Shown here one piece after another: positions 49,801 to 62,260 of a DNA stretch of 64,000 nt. A program made the translations under genes and the position numbers. How positions within the stretch are numbered: position 1 is the first letter of the stretch; each line of letters starts with the position of its first letter. The notes under the pieces are model-generated. The model did no database searches. It was not told the DNA's origin and was given only the letters and a program-made list of their open reading frames with translations. This DNA is from Fratercula arctica (taxonomy: Eukaryota; Chordata; Aves; Charadriiformes; Alcidae), in contig CANTUZ010000006.1 of NCBI GenBank assembly GCA_947846985.1, forward strand, positions 50,451,707-50,515,706, written 5' to 3'.

Positions 49801-51665
49801 TTTCTCTTCTGTTTCACGATCAAGTCATATTCCGGAGGGCAAAGGTGACTTACATGGTGTGATCTAGACTCATTCTTCTTATAGAATTTTCTCAAAGTTT
49901 TGAACTCTGCTCTCCCAGTCACAAAACACGAGCACAGAGTGCACCATTCAACTGCTGGATCTGGCAAAGCAGTGCCCTGCTTGCTGATCGAATCGCATGC
50001 CGTTGTCAGCTTGCTCAGATGAGAAACTATCGCGGAATGCTTTCGCACTGTCTCATAAGTACAACTGCTTGGAAGCCATTCAAAGAAGAAATGAAAGTTA
50101 CTTACCTATAAATACATTATCTTTTTTTTTCAAACTGGATTCTACATGTTCACACTCCCTATCTGTCTTCCCTTCTTCAAATTCTTAATTTCATTCTTGT
50201 ACTTGGGTAGGCAGCACGATTTAAGGTGATGAGTGTCCCATGCCCTATCCGTTCTTGCACTCAAAACCCGGGGGCGAGGAGGAGAAGGGCAGAACTACAA
50301 GGCACCGCAGCACATGCTGCTATGGGAAGAAGCCAATGTCAGAGAACCAGCTGGCACAGATCCCCCAAATGCTCCCTGAAGAGTGATTAATCTTAATTTT
50401 ATTCTGCAAAAGTGGGGCTTGTTAAGTTCTAAAGTATGTTTTATGTAAACTTTTTCTATTTTGTAGACTATATTTTGATTTAACAAATGTTGCTCTGATG
50501 AAGTTCTGGACAGTTAGAGATTCTAAAGCCCCGTGAAACTGTGGAATCATGTGTGTTTGTTCAAAAAGCTGGTTATTATGTTTTGAACAAATTTATATTG
50601 GAGATTGATAGGTAGTTGCTTGGGGTTTAGAAGCAATATTTCATAGCATTGCAAAGTTGCACATCAACAAAAGGACTGTGTAAAGAATATATTAAAATAC
50701 ACAATGCATTTACCCATGAACATGATAACTTTATTGTTACTGGAGCTACTTATTAATTCTCACATCAAGGAAATATTGATATGCAGCTGCCTGTTAATTT
50801 TGCTTAGCTCTCGTTACACCATACATCGGTCTCCATGGTGAAAACCACAAAAAGAATTTGTTGGGGGAGGATGGGGGGAGGAGAGGAATCCAGGTTAAGA
50901 ACCCATAAAGCCTGCAGTTGCAATGCAGCCAGTTAAAAGTTGTGGGACCTGCATCAGTCTCATACCCTAATTTAGACAGTGTCATCTGCAGGATATCAGA
51001 ATGTCGTGATACCCCATAAAGGTGAATAGCGAAAATAGAAAATCTGAGTAATAGTGTAAATCCATAAAATGCAAAGTGCCTTAAGGCGCACTGTGGTGCT
51101 CCTCCAGTCTTACAACGGCTGTGTGCTTGTCCTCTGTCTTAAAACATCTGTAACTTGCACTTCTTTCATGGTTCGGAGGGGCCTCAACCCATCCCAGAGG
51201 ACAAGTATCCTGGGGGGGTGTTGTGGACACACTCCTTCGTATCACCTCGCTTTACACTGCTAACTGGCAAGAGGGAGAATGTATGGTATTAATTAATTCC
51301 TTCAGCTTTATACTTCAGGGGATTCTACTTACACTCACCTGATGTTTCTGGAAATAGACGTGTGTCGGTATAAAGCCATATTGCATGAGGTGTGCCTCGC
51401 AAACCGGTCACGTTCACAGGGCATCTGTCCCAGTGATGCAATATGTTCTCATGCTCATAGCCACCCAAAATGCGATGCGTGTGTTCTCGGCGAGTGTGGT
51501 GAACGTGCATCTTGCTGGGTTTAAACGCCTTGCTTTTAATTTAATGCACAGTTGTAAAATCAATACATTAATCAAAATCTTAAGTTCTAAATCTCTTATT
51601 TTTCAGGACATGGTAATACAATTTTTGTAGTAACTGGTTAAGCTCTGGCTTGTAAAACTCTGAAT
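46864..51665. other. gene-free stretch
   Basis: No exon was confirmed. A (TG)n run lies at about 48022-48037. The 124-codon plus frame at 48566-48940 lies in a GC-richer segment but shows no domain or splice structure. The 50.8-50.9 kb part has G-runs of five and six. No mobile element was recognised with confidence. Confidence 0.55.
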
Positions 51666-51740
51666 GCTAGATCCTGAGCACATGCAAACTACTGCAGCTC
51701 CTCTGACTTCGGTGGGGCTGAGCTAATGTGCCCCAGCTAT
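51666..51740. repeat. ancient palindromic interspersed repeat
   Basis: AGATCCTGAGC, CAGCTCCTCTGACTTCGGTG, GGGCTGAGC and GTGCCCCAGCT follow one another. They resemble the palindrome AGATCCTCAGC, CAGCTCCATTGACTTCAATG, GAGCTATGC and ACACCAGCT known in sauropsid genomes. The central hairpin is still visible. The family name is uncertain. Confidence 0.5.
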
Positions 51741-52204
51741 CAATGTAACGCTATTCAAGTGAGTAAATGAAATATTTCCGTGTTTAAAATCTATAGCATC
51801 TCTTAAAAAAACCCACCTTTCTCATTAAGTGATCCAAACTACACCAAATCTCCCTGTACAAATAAGAAAGTTTCCCGTTTATTTCTGTGTATTATTTCCA
51901 TGACATTGTCACAACTGGGGAGGAAGAAAAAAAAAATTGAAAATAAAAACATAACAGTCGTGGTGAATGTAGTATGCATACAGAATATGCATATTTTTAG
52001 GTACTGCTTTTGTAAACATTGCTGGTTGGGAATTAATTTTATGCTTCTTAATGCTCGTCCACACTGTTTCAGTTCTAACAACAAATTGAATGAGATTTTT
52101 TATGAAAAAGGCAGGAAGGTTTACCCAGTTCGCATCTTGGAGGTTACAGTATGTTTAAACAGATATATTTTCTTTTAGTCTAACCTTGTCTGGAAGATAT
52201 AGGA

Positions 52205-52400
52205 AAACTAATTTGCCTTATTTACATATGGCACAATCTATCCAGTATTCAAGGGTTTGTCAGAAACAGGAACATTGTGCATTTCCATGGTAACAGATGG
52301 CATGCTGACAGTATCTGGCTCGTTGCAGCTTCGTCTAGGCAGGCCAGCAATTAATCAGCCATCTACATGCACAAAATTCTTTGTGAGTGAATGGCACTGC
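52205..52400. promoter_or_regulatory. candidate conserved element with RFX X-box-like site
   Basis: The block is complex and contains ATTTCCATGGTAAC at 52281-52294, a near-palindromic RFX X-box (GTTNCCATGGNAAC type), then ATGGCATGCTGACA and CAATTAATCAGCC with a homeodomain core. This clustering suggests an enhancer. Conservation and occupancy are untested. Confidence 0.35.
52281..52294. promoter_or_regulatory. RFX X-box-like palindrome
   Basis: ATTTCCATGGTAAC differs from the symmetrical X-box GTTNCCATGGNAAC only at the first base. RFX proteins bind such sites in ciliary and other genes. No gene promoter is visible here, so a distal site is more likely. Confidence 0.4.
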
Positions 52401-54008
52401 TCCTCTGTAGTGCTGCCTGTGCTTTTACAATTTTTGTATTCCTGCAGGGCGAAGTAGTTTTTTGTCTCTTATGCTCATTTTCTGTAGCTTCCAAAAAAAA
52501 CCCCAGTAAAGGATATGAAAATGGAAACAAGTCTGCACATAATTTAGAAAAGACATTATTTCTTCAGCATATAAGATGTGTGGGGATCTTGTTTTTATTC
52601 CATTGCTTTCCTTGTTTCCCTCTCTCCCTCCCTACTTTCCGTAGGCTTTCTATGCCGTGTGTTTGACACAGGTTTTTGCAAGCGGATAACTCCGAAGGTG
52701 CGGGGAAGGGAGCGATGCTCTGGGTGCTGGGCAGGGGCTTTAGTGCCAACAGGAGCGCTGGGGGTAAAGCAAGGCTCAAGCAACACGCTAAAAGCCCCTC
52801 GTTGCCTGTTTAAATGGCGTCTTACATCTCACTGAGTTTTCCCGCTGGCAGCTGCCTTACACCGTCAGGGCTGGGGAACTGCCCATGTTCTTACATCAAG
52901 TGACCAGTCTTCTTCATAATTAATGTAAGAATTTATCAGAGATCTTTCTCTGCCCCTCTTTGAATGTGCTGTGGGAGAAAATAAGCTCCTTAGGATGTTT
53001 CCTCATGTATCTGCCTCAGGCAGAGCTGGGATAGAGCTTTGCTACTGGTATTCCTAGATGTGGTTACTATTGACAGCACTTCATACCCAGCTGCATAACG
53101 AGATCCTTCTCCCTTCATCTTCTGGAGAGATCAGTCATGGATGTTCCCATTCAGGATGGTTATTTTCACGACTGCTGCTTTACTAAGTTCTAAGTGGAGT
53201 ATCAATGTTTGTCTTTGATTTCAAAGTCATGGGATGTGAGACTTTGGGGGGGTATTGATGAACCTGGGATCCGATGGCCTGTGTAGTGTCAAGGTCAAAA
53301 TATTTGCACTACAACTGGATCTGTAAATTTTGTTTGTTTTTTAAAAAATATCTCTGATACATGCCAAAGCTTTATCTCTGCAATGAACTTATATATTGAG
53401 CAGGATTAAACTTTCTTTTTGCGTTAGTCTGTAGGCAATCAAACCAAAGATGAGTTTGGTCTTTGTTAGAGGATTCACTTACTCGGATATAGTTTTAAGA
53501 AGGAATTTGTTTCTCAAATACTACGCTCATAGGATAGCTGGATCTCTTACTGCCATTGAGACAAATAACAGACAGCAAGACTTTTGGCCCTACTTAAGCA
53601 AATTCTGCTTATATGACCTAAGATGACTCAAAAGAAAATCCAAGACTAGTCTTCACTGTTTTGCTTCAAATTCATTATTTTTGGACAAGCTGCAGATATC
53701 CAGCCTCAGTTCTAAAGAAGTCATGGCACATGGTTTTCAACGGTAAGGCTGTGTTTGGTAGTCAACTTTCTTAGTCTTCATTTAATCTTTGTACCAGTTT
53801 GTTACGTCAAAGGTGTTTTATGCTGTTATGGGTTTTGTCAGTGCATGTTTCTTTTCTCCATTCGAACTGGTCTCTGTAGACTCATGAAGAACCCACAGGA
53901 AAATCACGAGATGTAGTTATCAAGGATTAGTGAACCTTTCCTAAATGCTTTTCACTTAAAACTTGTAACTATGATTTCTGACTTGGAGATTACATTAGGG
54001 AAACACGC
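52401..54008. other. gene-free stretch
   Basis: No exon or RNA gene was recognised. The GC-richer part at 52640-52830 is open on both strands (63-85 codons) with no domain. The rest is unique AT-rich sequence up to the LTR. Confidence 0.5.
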
Positions 54009-54623
54009 TGGTTTGGGCTGGGATAGAGTGAGTTTTCTTTATAGCAGCTGGAATGGGACTATGTTTTGGGTTTGTGCTGAAAACAGTGTTGATAATACAG
54101 AGATGTTTTTGTGATTGCTGAGCAGCGCTTACACAAAGTTAAAGCCTTTTCTGCTTCTCACACCACCCCGCCAGTGAGTAGGGTGGAGGTGCACAGAAAG
54201 TTGGGAGGAGACACGGTTGGGACAGCTGTCCCCAGCTGCCCAAAGGGATATTCCAGGCCATGTGACGTCGTGCTCAGCAATAAACTAGGGGGAAACCTGG
54301 TGGAGGGGCTGCTCGGGGGCTGGCTGGGCATCGGTCAGTTGATGGTGAGCAAGTGTTTTCATTGGCATCACTTATCTTTTTTGGGTTTTATTTTTACCTC
54401 TCTTTGACTTTCTTTTCCCACTCCTCTTTTCCTTACAATATTTTATTATTAGTGGTGGTGGTGGTGGTATTATGTCTCTCTTTTTAAAATTATTAAACTG
54501 TTTTTATCTCAGCCCACGAGTTTTCTCTCTTTTACCCTTCTGATTTTCTCCCCCATCCCACCAGGGAGGGGAGAGTGAGTGGCTGCGTGGGGCTTTGCTG
54601 CTGGCTGGGGTTAAACCACGACA
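54009..54623 (+). mobile_element. solo LTR of an avian ERVL-type retrovirus family
   Basis: The element starts TGGTTTGGGCTGGGATAGAG and ends GGTTAAACCACGACA, giving the TG...CA ends of an LTR of about 615 bases. Internal blocks match a widespread neoavian ERVL-type LTR from memory: AACAGTGTTGATAATACAGA, GCTTACACAAAGT, TTCTGCTTCTCACACCACCC, GACAGCTG, AAAGGGATATTCCA, ATTAAACTG then TTTATCTCAGCCCACGAG, and CCCCCATCCCACCAGG. A CRE-like TGACGTCG lies at 54263-54270, the TATA box is altered to AATAAA near 54279, and ATTAAA at 54492-54497 is the likely polyadenylation signal. No gag, pol or env is present on either side. A clear target-site duplication was not found. Confidence 0.85.
54452..54469. 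repeat. (GGT)n microsatellite within the LTR
   Basis: Five or more GGT units in a row inside the solo LTR; a lineage-specific expansion within this copy is plausible. Confidence 0.85.
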
Positions 54624-57600
54624 GCAAGAGAACACAATCTCATTATATCCTAACTGCTTACCTTCAATTAACTGGTGGTGAAACAAGTCCAAAGCCCAGT
54701 GAGAAATAAAGAATCTCAGTACAGCATAGCAATTTACTTTGCCATTGGCTTATATTTAGGGTATTTTGGATGTATTTTATATAGTATATTGTAATATATC
54801 ATGATATATCATATATATGTGAGTGTTATAATGTAAAGAGTGATGGTAGTTTGGTACTTGTTTCCACAAATCTGTCTGAAGAAAAGCTAAGTTATTTTAT
54901 GGGCTACCCTTGGTAAAGCACTGTGGATATCCGCCTCATACTGAAATTCACAGCCATGAAGGATGGAATCACTGTCACAGGATTTGGCTCTTTATGAGGA
55001 ATTGAAAGTAAAGAGAAACCATTGTTTTTAAACTATATTTGGTGAAAAAACCCTGATTATGCAAGTATATGCCTAACTTAAAATAGGAAGCAATTCAATT
55101 GGGCTGGTTTCTCACTTGTTAAAGCCGGGTGTATGCTGAAGGGAATTGACGTGTTGAGGTCACAATACTTTGAAAAGCATAAATAGTCCCATTATGATTT
55201 AGTTCATGGCCAAGCTGAGCCATGGCTTTTGCAGGGACGATTGCATGTGCTCTGGTCCCTGTCCACCCTGGTCAGAGACTGGTCCTTTGTGGTCTGAGAT
55301 GGCTCGTACCTGACCACATCTCCTCCCGGAGCTGCAGCAAAGTGTGCTCCCTGGGAACTTCCCAGGAACTCTGCGGAAAGGGTTCTTGCAGGACTGGAGA
55401 TGACCTGCTCGCTCAGAGTACGACTGATCCCATCAGTCTTCCAGTGTGCGTACAGTGCTTAGGACACCAAACAAGTGAGAACTGAAATCACCACAACCAT
55501 GTTAATTTATTACTAAAATTAATCTCTTTATTAGTGAAGGTGTGTATCAGTCAGTGAGCTGTCGTTTAACATAAACACCATCAGTATAAGCTTTGGTTTG
55601 GTTCAGTACCACAAATAGCCGGCTGGGGATGTTGTACAGTGTGGTCATGCCGCACTGGACCGGGTTAGTTGACATCGTTACGTAGTTCTCAGAAGGCTGA
55701 TTATTGTATTTTTGCGGAAAAGATGTATTGCTAGATTAGGATGGATATACACAAATGTACGGAGAGAGAATGTATATGTGTATATGCTCATATATACCCT
55801 TCAGTTACTTGGTTCATTTTCCTCTAGCAAACAGTCTAATTGTCCAAGCTATTTTTAAAGAATTATTTTCAACACAGGAGTCTCTCAGCAAATGTCTCTT
55901 CCATAGAAGGTTTAGTGCTTTCCTGACTTTGTTACCTCCATTGAAGTAGTCCAGAAAGCTGATATCACAGCTATGCTTTTTGCTACACCATGCTTAGAAT
56001 TAATGTGTAACATTAGTATCGCTAACGCAGGAAAAATAGAAATCTTTGTAAAGATTTCTTTGTAGAAGTTTAAGTACTATGTCGTCACTCTCCAATAACT
56101 TTCATGAGATTTTCACAGCGTATATACACGGCTTCATCAGAAATAGACTCACGGGTGACTTTGAAGACAATTTAAGTGGGAGTGGCATGATCTGCTCCTT
56201 GGCAGTTAGTGCCTCACCCGTCTGCTCCTCAGCCAGCGTATGCTTGAGGGACTTTGTTGTTTACTGTGGTTTCTGCAATTTAAGCTGCTACTTCAGTAAA
56301 AGAGTGTTATCTGCCTTGTAAGCTTTTAGCTTCGCAAACAAACTATTTATAGGGGTTTCTTGATGGTTTGGTTTTGGATTTTTTTAAGGTTACTGTACAT
56401 ATTTTTTCAATTGGACAAATTTTTTAGCCACCTAATGAAACTGCTCAGAAAACTTTAGGTCCCTTTTATTTTCATTCATTTTTTCTCCTCTCATAGTTTT
56501 CAGAATTTTACTTCCTCTCCCTCTTGCTGCCTTTTCTTCACTCCCCCCCAGAATACACTAGAAAGTGTGTTAAGTGAAATTTGGATTTTGCTGAAATTGG
56601 TCTGATAGGAAAGGTCTGATTTTATGCTCTGGTTTTCCTTGCGCTTTTCAGGTATTTTGCCTTGATTAATTTTTTTTTTTTTAAATACATCTAGAAATGG
56701 TGAGGGCTTTAAAACCTTGTTTTTACTCATCTGTATAGCTAGCTACATTGGAAAGAATAATTAAGAACTTGAGCAGTGCAGAATTGTAGGGAATTTGTTG
56801 GATCATGAGGAGTTTTCTTGGAAATACAGGTGACAGTATTACCTGGTTGCCACTAATAATCTCTTAATCAAAATAAAGCTGATTTCTCCTGGGAAGACCC
56901 TGAGTAAGGATGGGAGCTTAAATTTAACAGGGTTAATCTTAAGCTGAGATCCAGGTGTGATAAGATTTTCTTCCGTGTGGAAGAAGTTAGCCACAGCACA
57001 TGCAGCACCCGCCACAAGCTACACGGAATCTACACGTGTAGCTCATGTCTGATAAATGGACAAGGATTATTTCAATACATTTGATCTCGTTATAATTAAT
57101 ATGGAGAATATATATTTAAAGAGGAAAATAAGTAAAGTATTTACTGAAATGCGTAGTAATAATATTAAATGTTTTACTCATTAAAGCATTAAAATTTAGG
57201 CATCGATACTGAAAAATATAATCTCATAAACCTTTGGAATAATTCATACTTTAAAAAAAAAAATAAATTAAGACCAGATAGAATTAACTCATCACAAGAG
57301 ATCTTTAAGGATAAACTTTGATGGCATCTTTAGGGTTCCTTACATTTTTACATCTAAAATTTCGAAACGTCCTGCTCCTCCTACTTTAGACTTCATTTAT
57401 CCCAGTGGGAAGACAGGGTTTCCTTGGCAGTCGGCTTGGCGAGGGGAAGACATGGGGCTTGATTTTACTGTATGTGGCCAATTATGTTGACCTTTGTGAT
57501 GGCAAGCCTGGAATCTCGAGTTTTCCTCCTATTTAGGACTCCTTCACAGCAGCATAATACATTGCTGCCATGTCAGTTTGTGGTCTAAGATTTTTACAAC

Positions 57601-59718
57601 CCAGCAATGCACATTTGGAGATTGTGATTAGCATCCTTAATTCCTAGAAAAAAAAAAAAGAGAAATTTAAAAAAGCCTTGTTAGAACTAGAAAGCTGAAG
57701 TCTAAAATAGTCCACCTGCTGTTCTAAAGAGTATTATTTTAGTGCCCTGGGGACGTGCAAAGTTGTAACCTACTGATGTCAGGATTAGATTTTATAGGGC
57801 TTTTTTAATGCAAGTGTTTTTGATAACTTGGCAAAGCATTTTCTGTTGTTCGTTTCTGTTCGATGTTTCTTAAAAACAGCATTCCAAGATCCACAGAGAC
57901 AATAGCTTATAAAATGGATGCTGTCCCATTTCTGTTTCACCATAAGATAGTATTTATTTGATAGCAGATTAAGATGATTATCAACTAATCACAAAAGAAA
58001 ATTCTTTTTCTTAGAATTATTAAGTTGAATTTTACTCATTTTATAATTTTGTGGTTACTGAATGTAGTGGATTTGATTTTCTTATTGTATGACTAACTTC
58101 TCACAGCAACAACAACAACAACAATAATATAAATAGACAAAAATAACATCAGTATACAAAAATTTGTTTCCTATAACGGGAGGCAGAGCTGTGTGGTTTG
58201 TGTTCAGTAGTGCTTAGATTCCCAGCTGCTATTGGAATAAAATCCCCCCAGCGTTCTGAGATGAATCTTCAAAAATGTAAATCTTCCCTCTGTAGAATTT
58301 AGGGTTTGGGAGCGAATTCGGTGGCACTCCCTTCTATGGAGTTAGTAGGGAACCGTCTCCCAGTCACAGGCTGGTGGTGCTGGGCTGCCTCTGTCACCCC
58401 GCTTCAGCGAGAAATTTAAACTCAACTTCTGTTCCGTATTTTCAATTGTTAAAAGTCTCTGTAGCTCACCACGTTTTACCTAAAATAGTCCTTCTCTCCT
58501 CACCTTTAAATGTCTTGTAACAATCTTATTTTCTGCAAAAAAAGTTTAGATTTTTTTTTTTTTTTTAAGGGAAGGGATACAAGGTACTCGGGCCAAAAGG
58601 TTGCAAGATCACACGTAGGTGACTGCTGCCGTGAAGACTTCTAGTTTCAGACAGTGCTTGTCTGTATGGACTATTATTCTTTTGGTTATGTCTTTTTTTC
58701 CTCATTTAGACATTAGAGAAGACTTTTTTCTAATCATAAACATACTTAGCTCTTCAAGTCATAGTCTGGAAAATATTTGAGAGCTAATTTAAACTTTTCC
58801 AGTAAAGATGATAGTTTTTATAGTAGCTCATTTATTTTTGAAATATCACTTTTTTGTGTGCACCTCTAATTGCAAGCAGCCTTTCTTAAATCTATTGAAA
58901 CAATTCTGTGAATAATTTCTGCAAGTAATTTTGTTTGCTGTGCTTGTACACTGCCTCTTACACTGTACTCACTGAACAATTGCTTTTTACTTCATACACT
59001 CTGCGTTGTTGGTTTGTTGGGTTTTTTTTTCCACATTCCTAGATATTGGTGTGGGGAATATGCCGTCCTGTTAGAGTGTGGGGAGATCTCAAGTGGGAGA
59101 ATTGCGGAAGGGTTTTGGCGGAAACAACACTGCAGGTCTGTCCTGTTTTGATACCGGACACCTAAGCCTTCTGGTTACCTCCTGGTTACCCTCAGAGAGA
59201 ATACAAAATTAGCTGGACCTTTTATCCCACTCCCAGCAGAGAACAGGGATCAGACCCTCCAGTCTCTTCCAGTCTCTCCAACTGGCAGCTTTTGAAGAAA
59301 GGAGACAGTTTCCTGATGGGGGTTTTTAGGCAAAGGTGGGATGTTTTAGAGGACGCATCTCAACCTTTGAGCTTGTAGCTCTGAGAAGAGTTGTTTTCTA
59401 CTTGAAAACCACAGTGATGCATGGTATTACTGGTTTTCTTAATTTGACTGAAATTCTCACGTTTGCTTTCAGCCATACCAAGGTGAAGGTGTCGTTTTGC
59501 TTGCCGTCTGAAAGCTTGCCTTCTAAAACAGATGCCAGGTGTTGAATCCTCACGAAGCCAAATTTGCTCAATACAACCAGCCACAAACCTCAGTGTGTGT
59601 GTGGTTCAGCTGAGCTTTCTCTCTTTCCTTGTGCAAAACAGGTAGTAAAATAGTGTACAGTCCTAAAGAAGAATCTCAGCGATCCCAACGTGTCAGAGTG
59701 CTTAATTGAGTCTGTGAA
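54624..59718. other. gene-free stretch
   Basis: No exon was confirmed. The 87-codon plus frame at 55222-55485 begins at a good Kozak context (GAGCCATGGC) in a GC-richer block but shows no signal peptide or domain. A (CAA)n run lies at about 58106-58124. T-runs lie near 56670-56681 and 58551-58566, and an A-run near 57648-57659. The 54.7-54.85 kb part has a TATAT-rich run. Confidence 0.5.
58106..58124. repeat. (CAA)n microsatellite
   Basis: About six CAA units, followed by AATAAT. Confidence 0.85.
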
Positions 59719-60335
59719 TTTGGCCCGTTGACTGATGGTGATGAAGCTTCTCGGGGGCCCCTATTAACAATAAAATTATTTAATATTTTATTAATCAGTT
59801 ACTGAGTGTTTTATGCAGATAATGCTGCTATGGATAGTCCATTAATAAAATGTGTACTAAATCCCTAGAACAATTTTCTAAATGTTGAAAAATGACTGAT
59901 TAATAGCAGACTCCTACTAAATGTTAAGAAAACAAAATGTACAATTTTTTTTGGCAGTAAAAGAAAATTACAGGTAACTCCAGATGAAATGATAATTAGA
60001 ACAGCAAGTGGCACTGTGATGGAGCAAATTAAATCCTTTAGGTATCTTGTGGTTATTTTGGATGAATCTCTACTTTGTCTAATCACTTGGATTATATTGT
60101 TCAGGGAGTAAATTTGTGATTGGGGGATTTAATACACATATAATTTGACTCTGGATGCCAAGAGAATTGTAGCTCTCAATGGTAAATATTGTCAATTACC
60201 TATTTTGGTTGTATAATTTATAATGTGGCTTCCTGATAAATTCTGATTCTAGTTCTATCAATATATAGTAAGTTTTGTGTTTATTTGTTCACCTTGGTAT
60301 GAATTATCATTGTACGTTGTATCAGAAAGAGGAAA
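59719..60335 (+). pseudogene. fossil reverse transcriptase of a non-CR1 LINE
   Basis: Conceptual translation of the plus strand recovers the order of a non-LTR reverse transcriptase. In one frame come a SRGPLLTIKLF block (derived from the QGSxLGPLLF motif), FYADNAAMDS at about 59809-59838 (motif FYADDT, second Asp lost), LLLNVKKTKCTIFFGSKRKL at about 59911-59970, and RTASGT, EQIKSFRYL and ILDESL up to about 60075. After a frameshift come SNHLDYIVQGVNL and then TYFGCIIYNVAS. A last block, NYHCTLYQKE near 60300-60330, is in yet another frame. Several stops interrupt it, including one just before FYADN and two between that block and LNVKKTK. The endonuclease and the N-terminal part of the RT are absent, as expected of a 5'-truncated copy. 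The HCTLY and YLGVxLDxxLSF-type blocks resemble L2/Rex1-like members of the Jockey supergroup, not CR1. The clade call is inference. Confidence 0.75.
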
Positions 60336-61189
60336 AGGGGAGCGTGAGTCCCCAAATCCCCTCTGTTCAGCTCATCACTACGACAGGCTGCACCGGGAGC
60401 CTTTTAGGGCTCTTGCCTAATCTCTGCGGTGCTATATTCTTTCTCATCCCTCTTCACAACAGTGAAGAAAAATGAGATTTTTCTCCATCACAGGGATCAC
60501 AACCACCTGCAAAGGCTTAAGAGCCTGCGCCAATGCCGTCTAATACATCTCTCTGGGGCTAGATGAGGAGGTGAGAAAACCACTGGTCAGTGAAATACCT
60601 ATCTTTGTTTTCTTATAAGGCAAGATACTTAAGGATGAGTCTGCCTTTAGATAGATGATTAATCCCATTTTAATCAATGTGATTTAAGACAGATATGTGC
60701 TGAAGTACCTTGTTGAATATCGGTGTGGAGAGTGATACACAGATTTTGAGATAGAGATATATAATGCATCTGTTTGTGGCTTTTTTTTTTTTTCTTTCTC
60801 TATTGCCTTAAACAAAAGGGATACTCGGAGATAAGAAAAAACTGAAATCTGATTATTCAGTTTAGGGATTTATTAGACGCATTCAACTCTGACACAAGTT
60901 TGAAGAAATTTTGGTACCACTTGATGTAGCTCAGTTAATTTTTTTTGTAATGCTTATTTCACAGAAAAACATTGGGATTTATGATGAGCTAAAAATACTT
61001 GCACAATGGGTAAGGAAATCTTGAATAAATCTCCAAGTTCTGGGACAGTGCTAATGGCTCAGGTAACGCTGAGTACTCTTGAATTAATAGAAACTTATTC
61101 ACCGCCAGCGAGTCGGTAAGGGAAACAGCGGAAACCTGTTGACATAAAAACTGAAACAAAACAAAGACTCGGGGCAGGGACCCCAGTCG
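60336..61189. other. gene-free stretch after the LINE fossil
   Basis: No exon was recognised. The 60340-60560 part is GC-richer and may be more LINE 3' sequence too decayed to recognise, or unrelated DNA. A T-run of about 14 lies at 60781-60793. Confidence 0.4.
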
Positions 61190-61520
61190 AACAGACTTGA
61201 TGTGACTTTCAGCTATTTAACAAGAGCTCAAATCACAATGCAGACTGATTTCAGCAAAAGTGCTACTGTATCTGTTTGTCACAGATTCTGTTAGCGATCG
61301 ATAGCTCAGAGATATTAGGATTATTCCAGATCTGGAGGTTGGAGGTTTTTACGTCTATGTTTTGTTCCATCCTGTGCAAGAGAGTGGATGAATTGACTGA
61401 ACATCTATACAGTGCTGTATTTTTCTTAAATGAATCAGGATTCAGTCGTGCTGAGATTGGGGTTTGTGTTTGTTTATGCATATTTTCAAGGCTTAGATAA
61501 AAGGATGCTTATTCAGCCTA
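61190..61520. promoter_or_regulatory. candidate conserved non-coding element
   Basis: The block is complex and open for over 70 codons on both strands. It contains GCGATCGATAG, TTATGCATATTTT (an octamer/POU-like ATGCATAT string) and several CpGs in AT-rich surroundings. It resembles constrained regulatory DNA; conservation is untested. Confidence 0.3.
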
Positions 61521-61879
61521 CCATCAACGCAGTGCCGGGGCTTAAGGGGGAGGGAAGAGAACCCCCAGTATATACGAGGAATATGTGAAAATCCGAATCA
61601 CGTAGATGTTCTTTTATTTACCACCATCATTTATTTTCCATTTAAAGACAAATTAAATAGGAAACAAAAGAAAGCAGTACAGCTCTAGTTGAGGCAGAAA
61701 ATAGTAATTAAATCAGTGAACATCTTCATGACAGGATATTTTTTTTAAATGAACTATTTCTTGATTGTTAAACATTTTGATTTTTAAAGAAGTGTGAGGA
61801 ATCTAGGACCTCAGCAGCCACTGAATCCGTGAAAGTGCTGGATGCCAAATTGCATTTTGTGTCTTTCTGAAAATTATCC

Positions 61880-62260
61880 TCCTTGTGCCCGGGACTTTTG
61901 TTGATAGCTCGGTTCGAGGAGCCCAAACTCCCAAGTAGGAAGTTGCAAGATGTAAAAAAGTTGTTGATATTTCACCATTGTAGCAAAGAACTTCCAGCGC
62001 GTACTGACCTTGAGAAAATATTTTGCTGTGTAACTAACTGCTGTGTGGCATATGCAGTTTGTTGTTTCCGCACAAAATTGGTTACAATGAACGGCGTTTG
62101 CCGCTGGGGGTGATTAATGACTTCTGTCTCCAGCGTACCTACAGTAGCACAACCAAGCAAGGCACTGGGAGTCCCATCATTCCCTGAAGACGTATCATCA
62201 CAAAGAGACACTTTTTCAGTTATTATGTAGCTTTTTGTGTTCTGTTTTGGTATGAACAGG
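61880..62260. promoter_or_regulatory. candidate conserved non-coding element
   Basis: CpG-retaining complex sequence (for example CCAGCGCGTACTG, AACGGCGTTTGCCGC), with a 110-codon open frame on the minus strand and an overlapping 76-codon plus frame, neither with a recognisable domain. The hairpin-like GGCGTTTGCCGC at about 62092-62103 is a short palindrome. Constrained non-coding DNA is the preferred reading. Confidence 0.3.
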
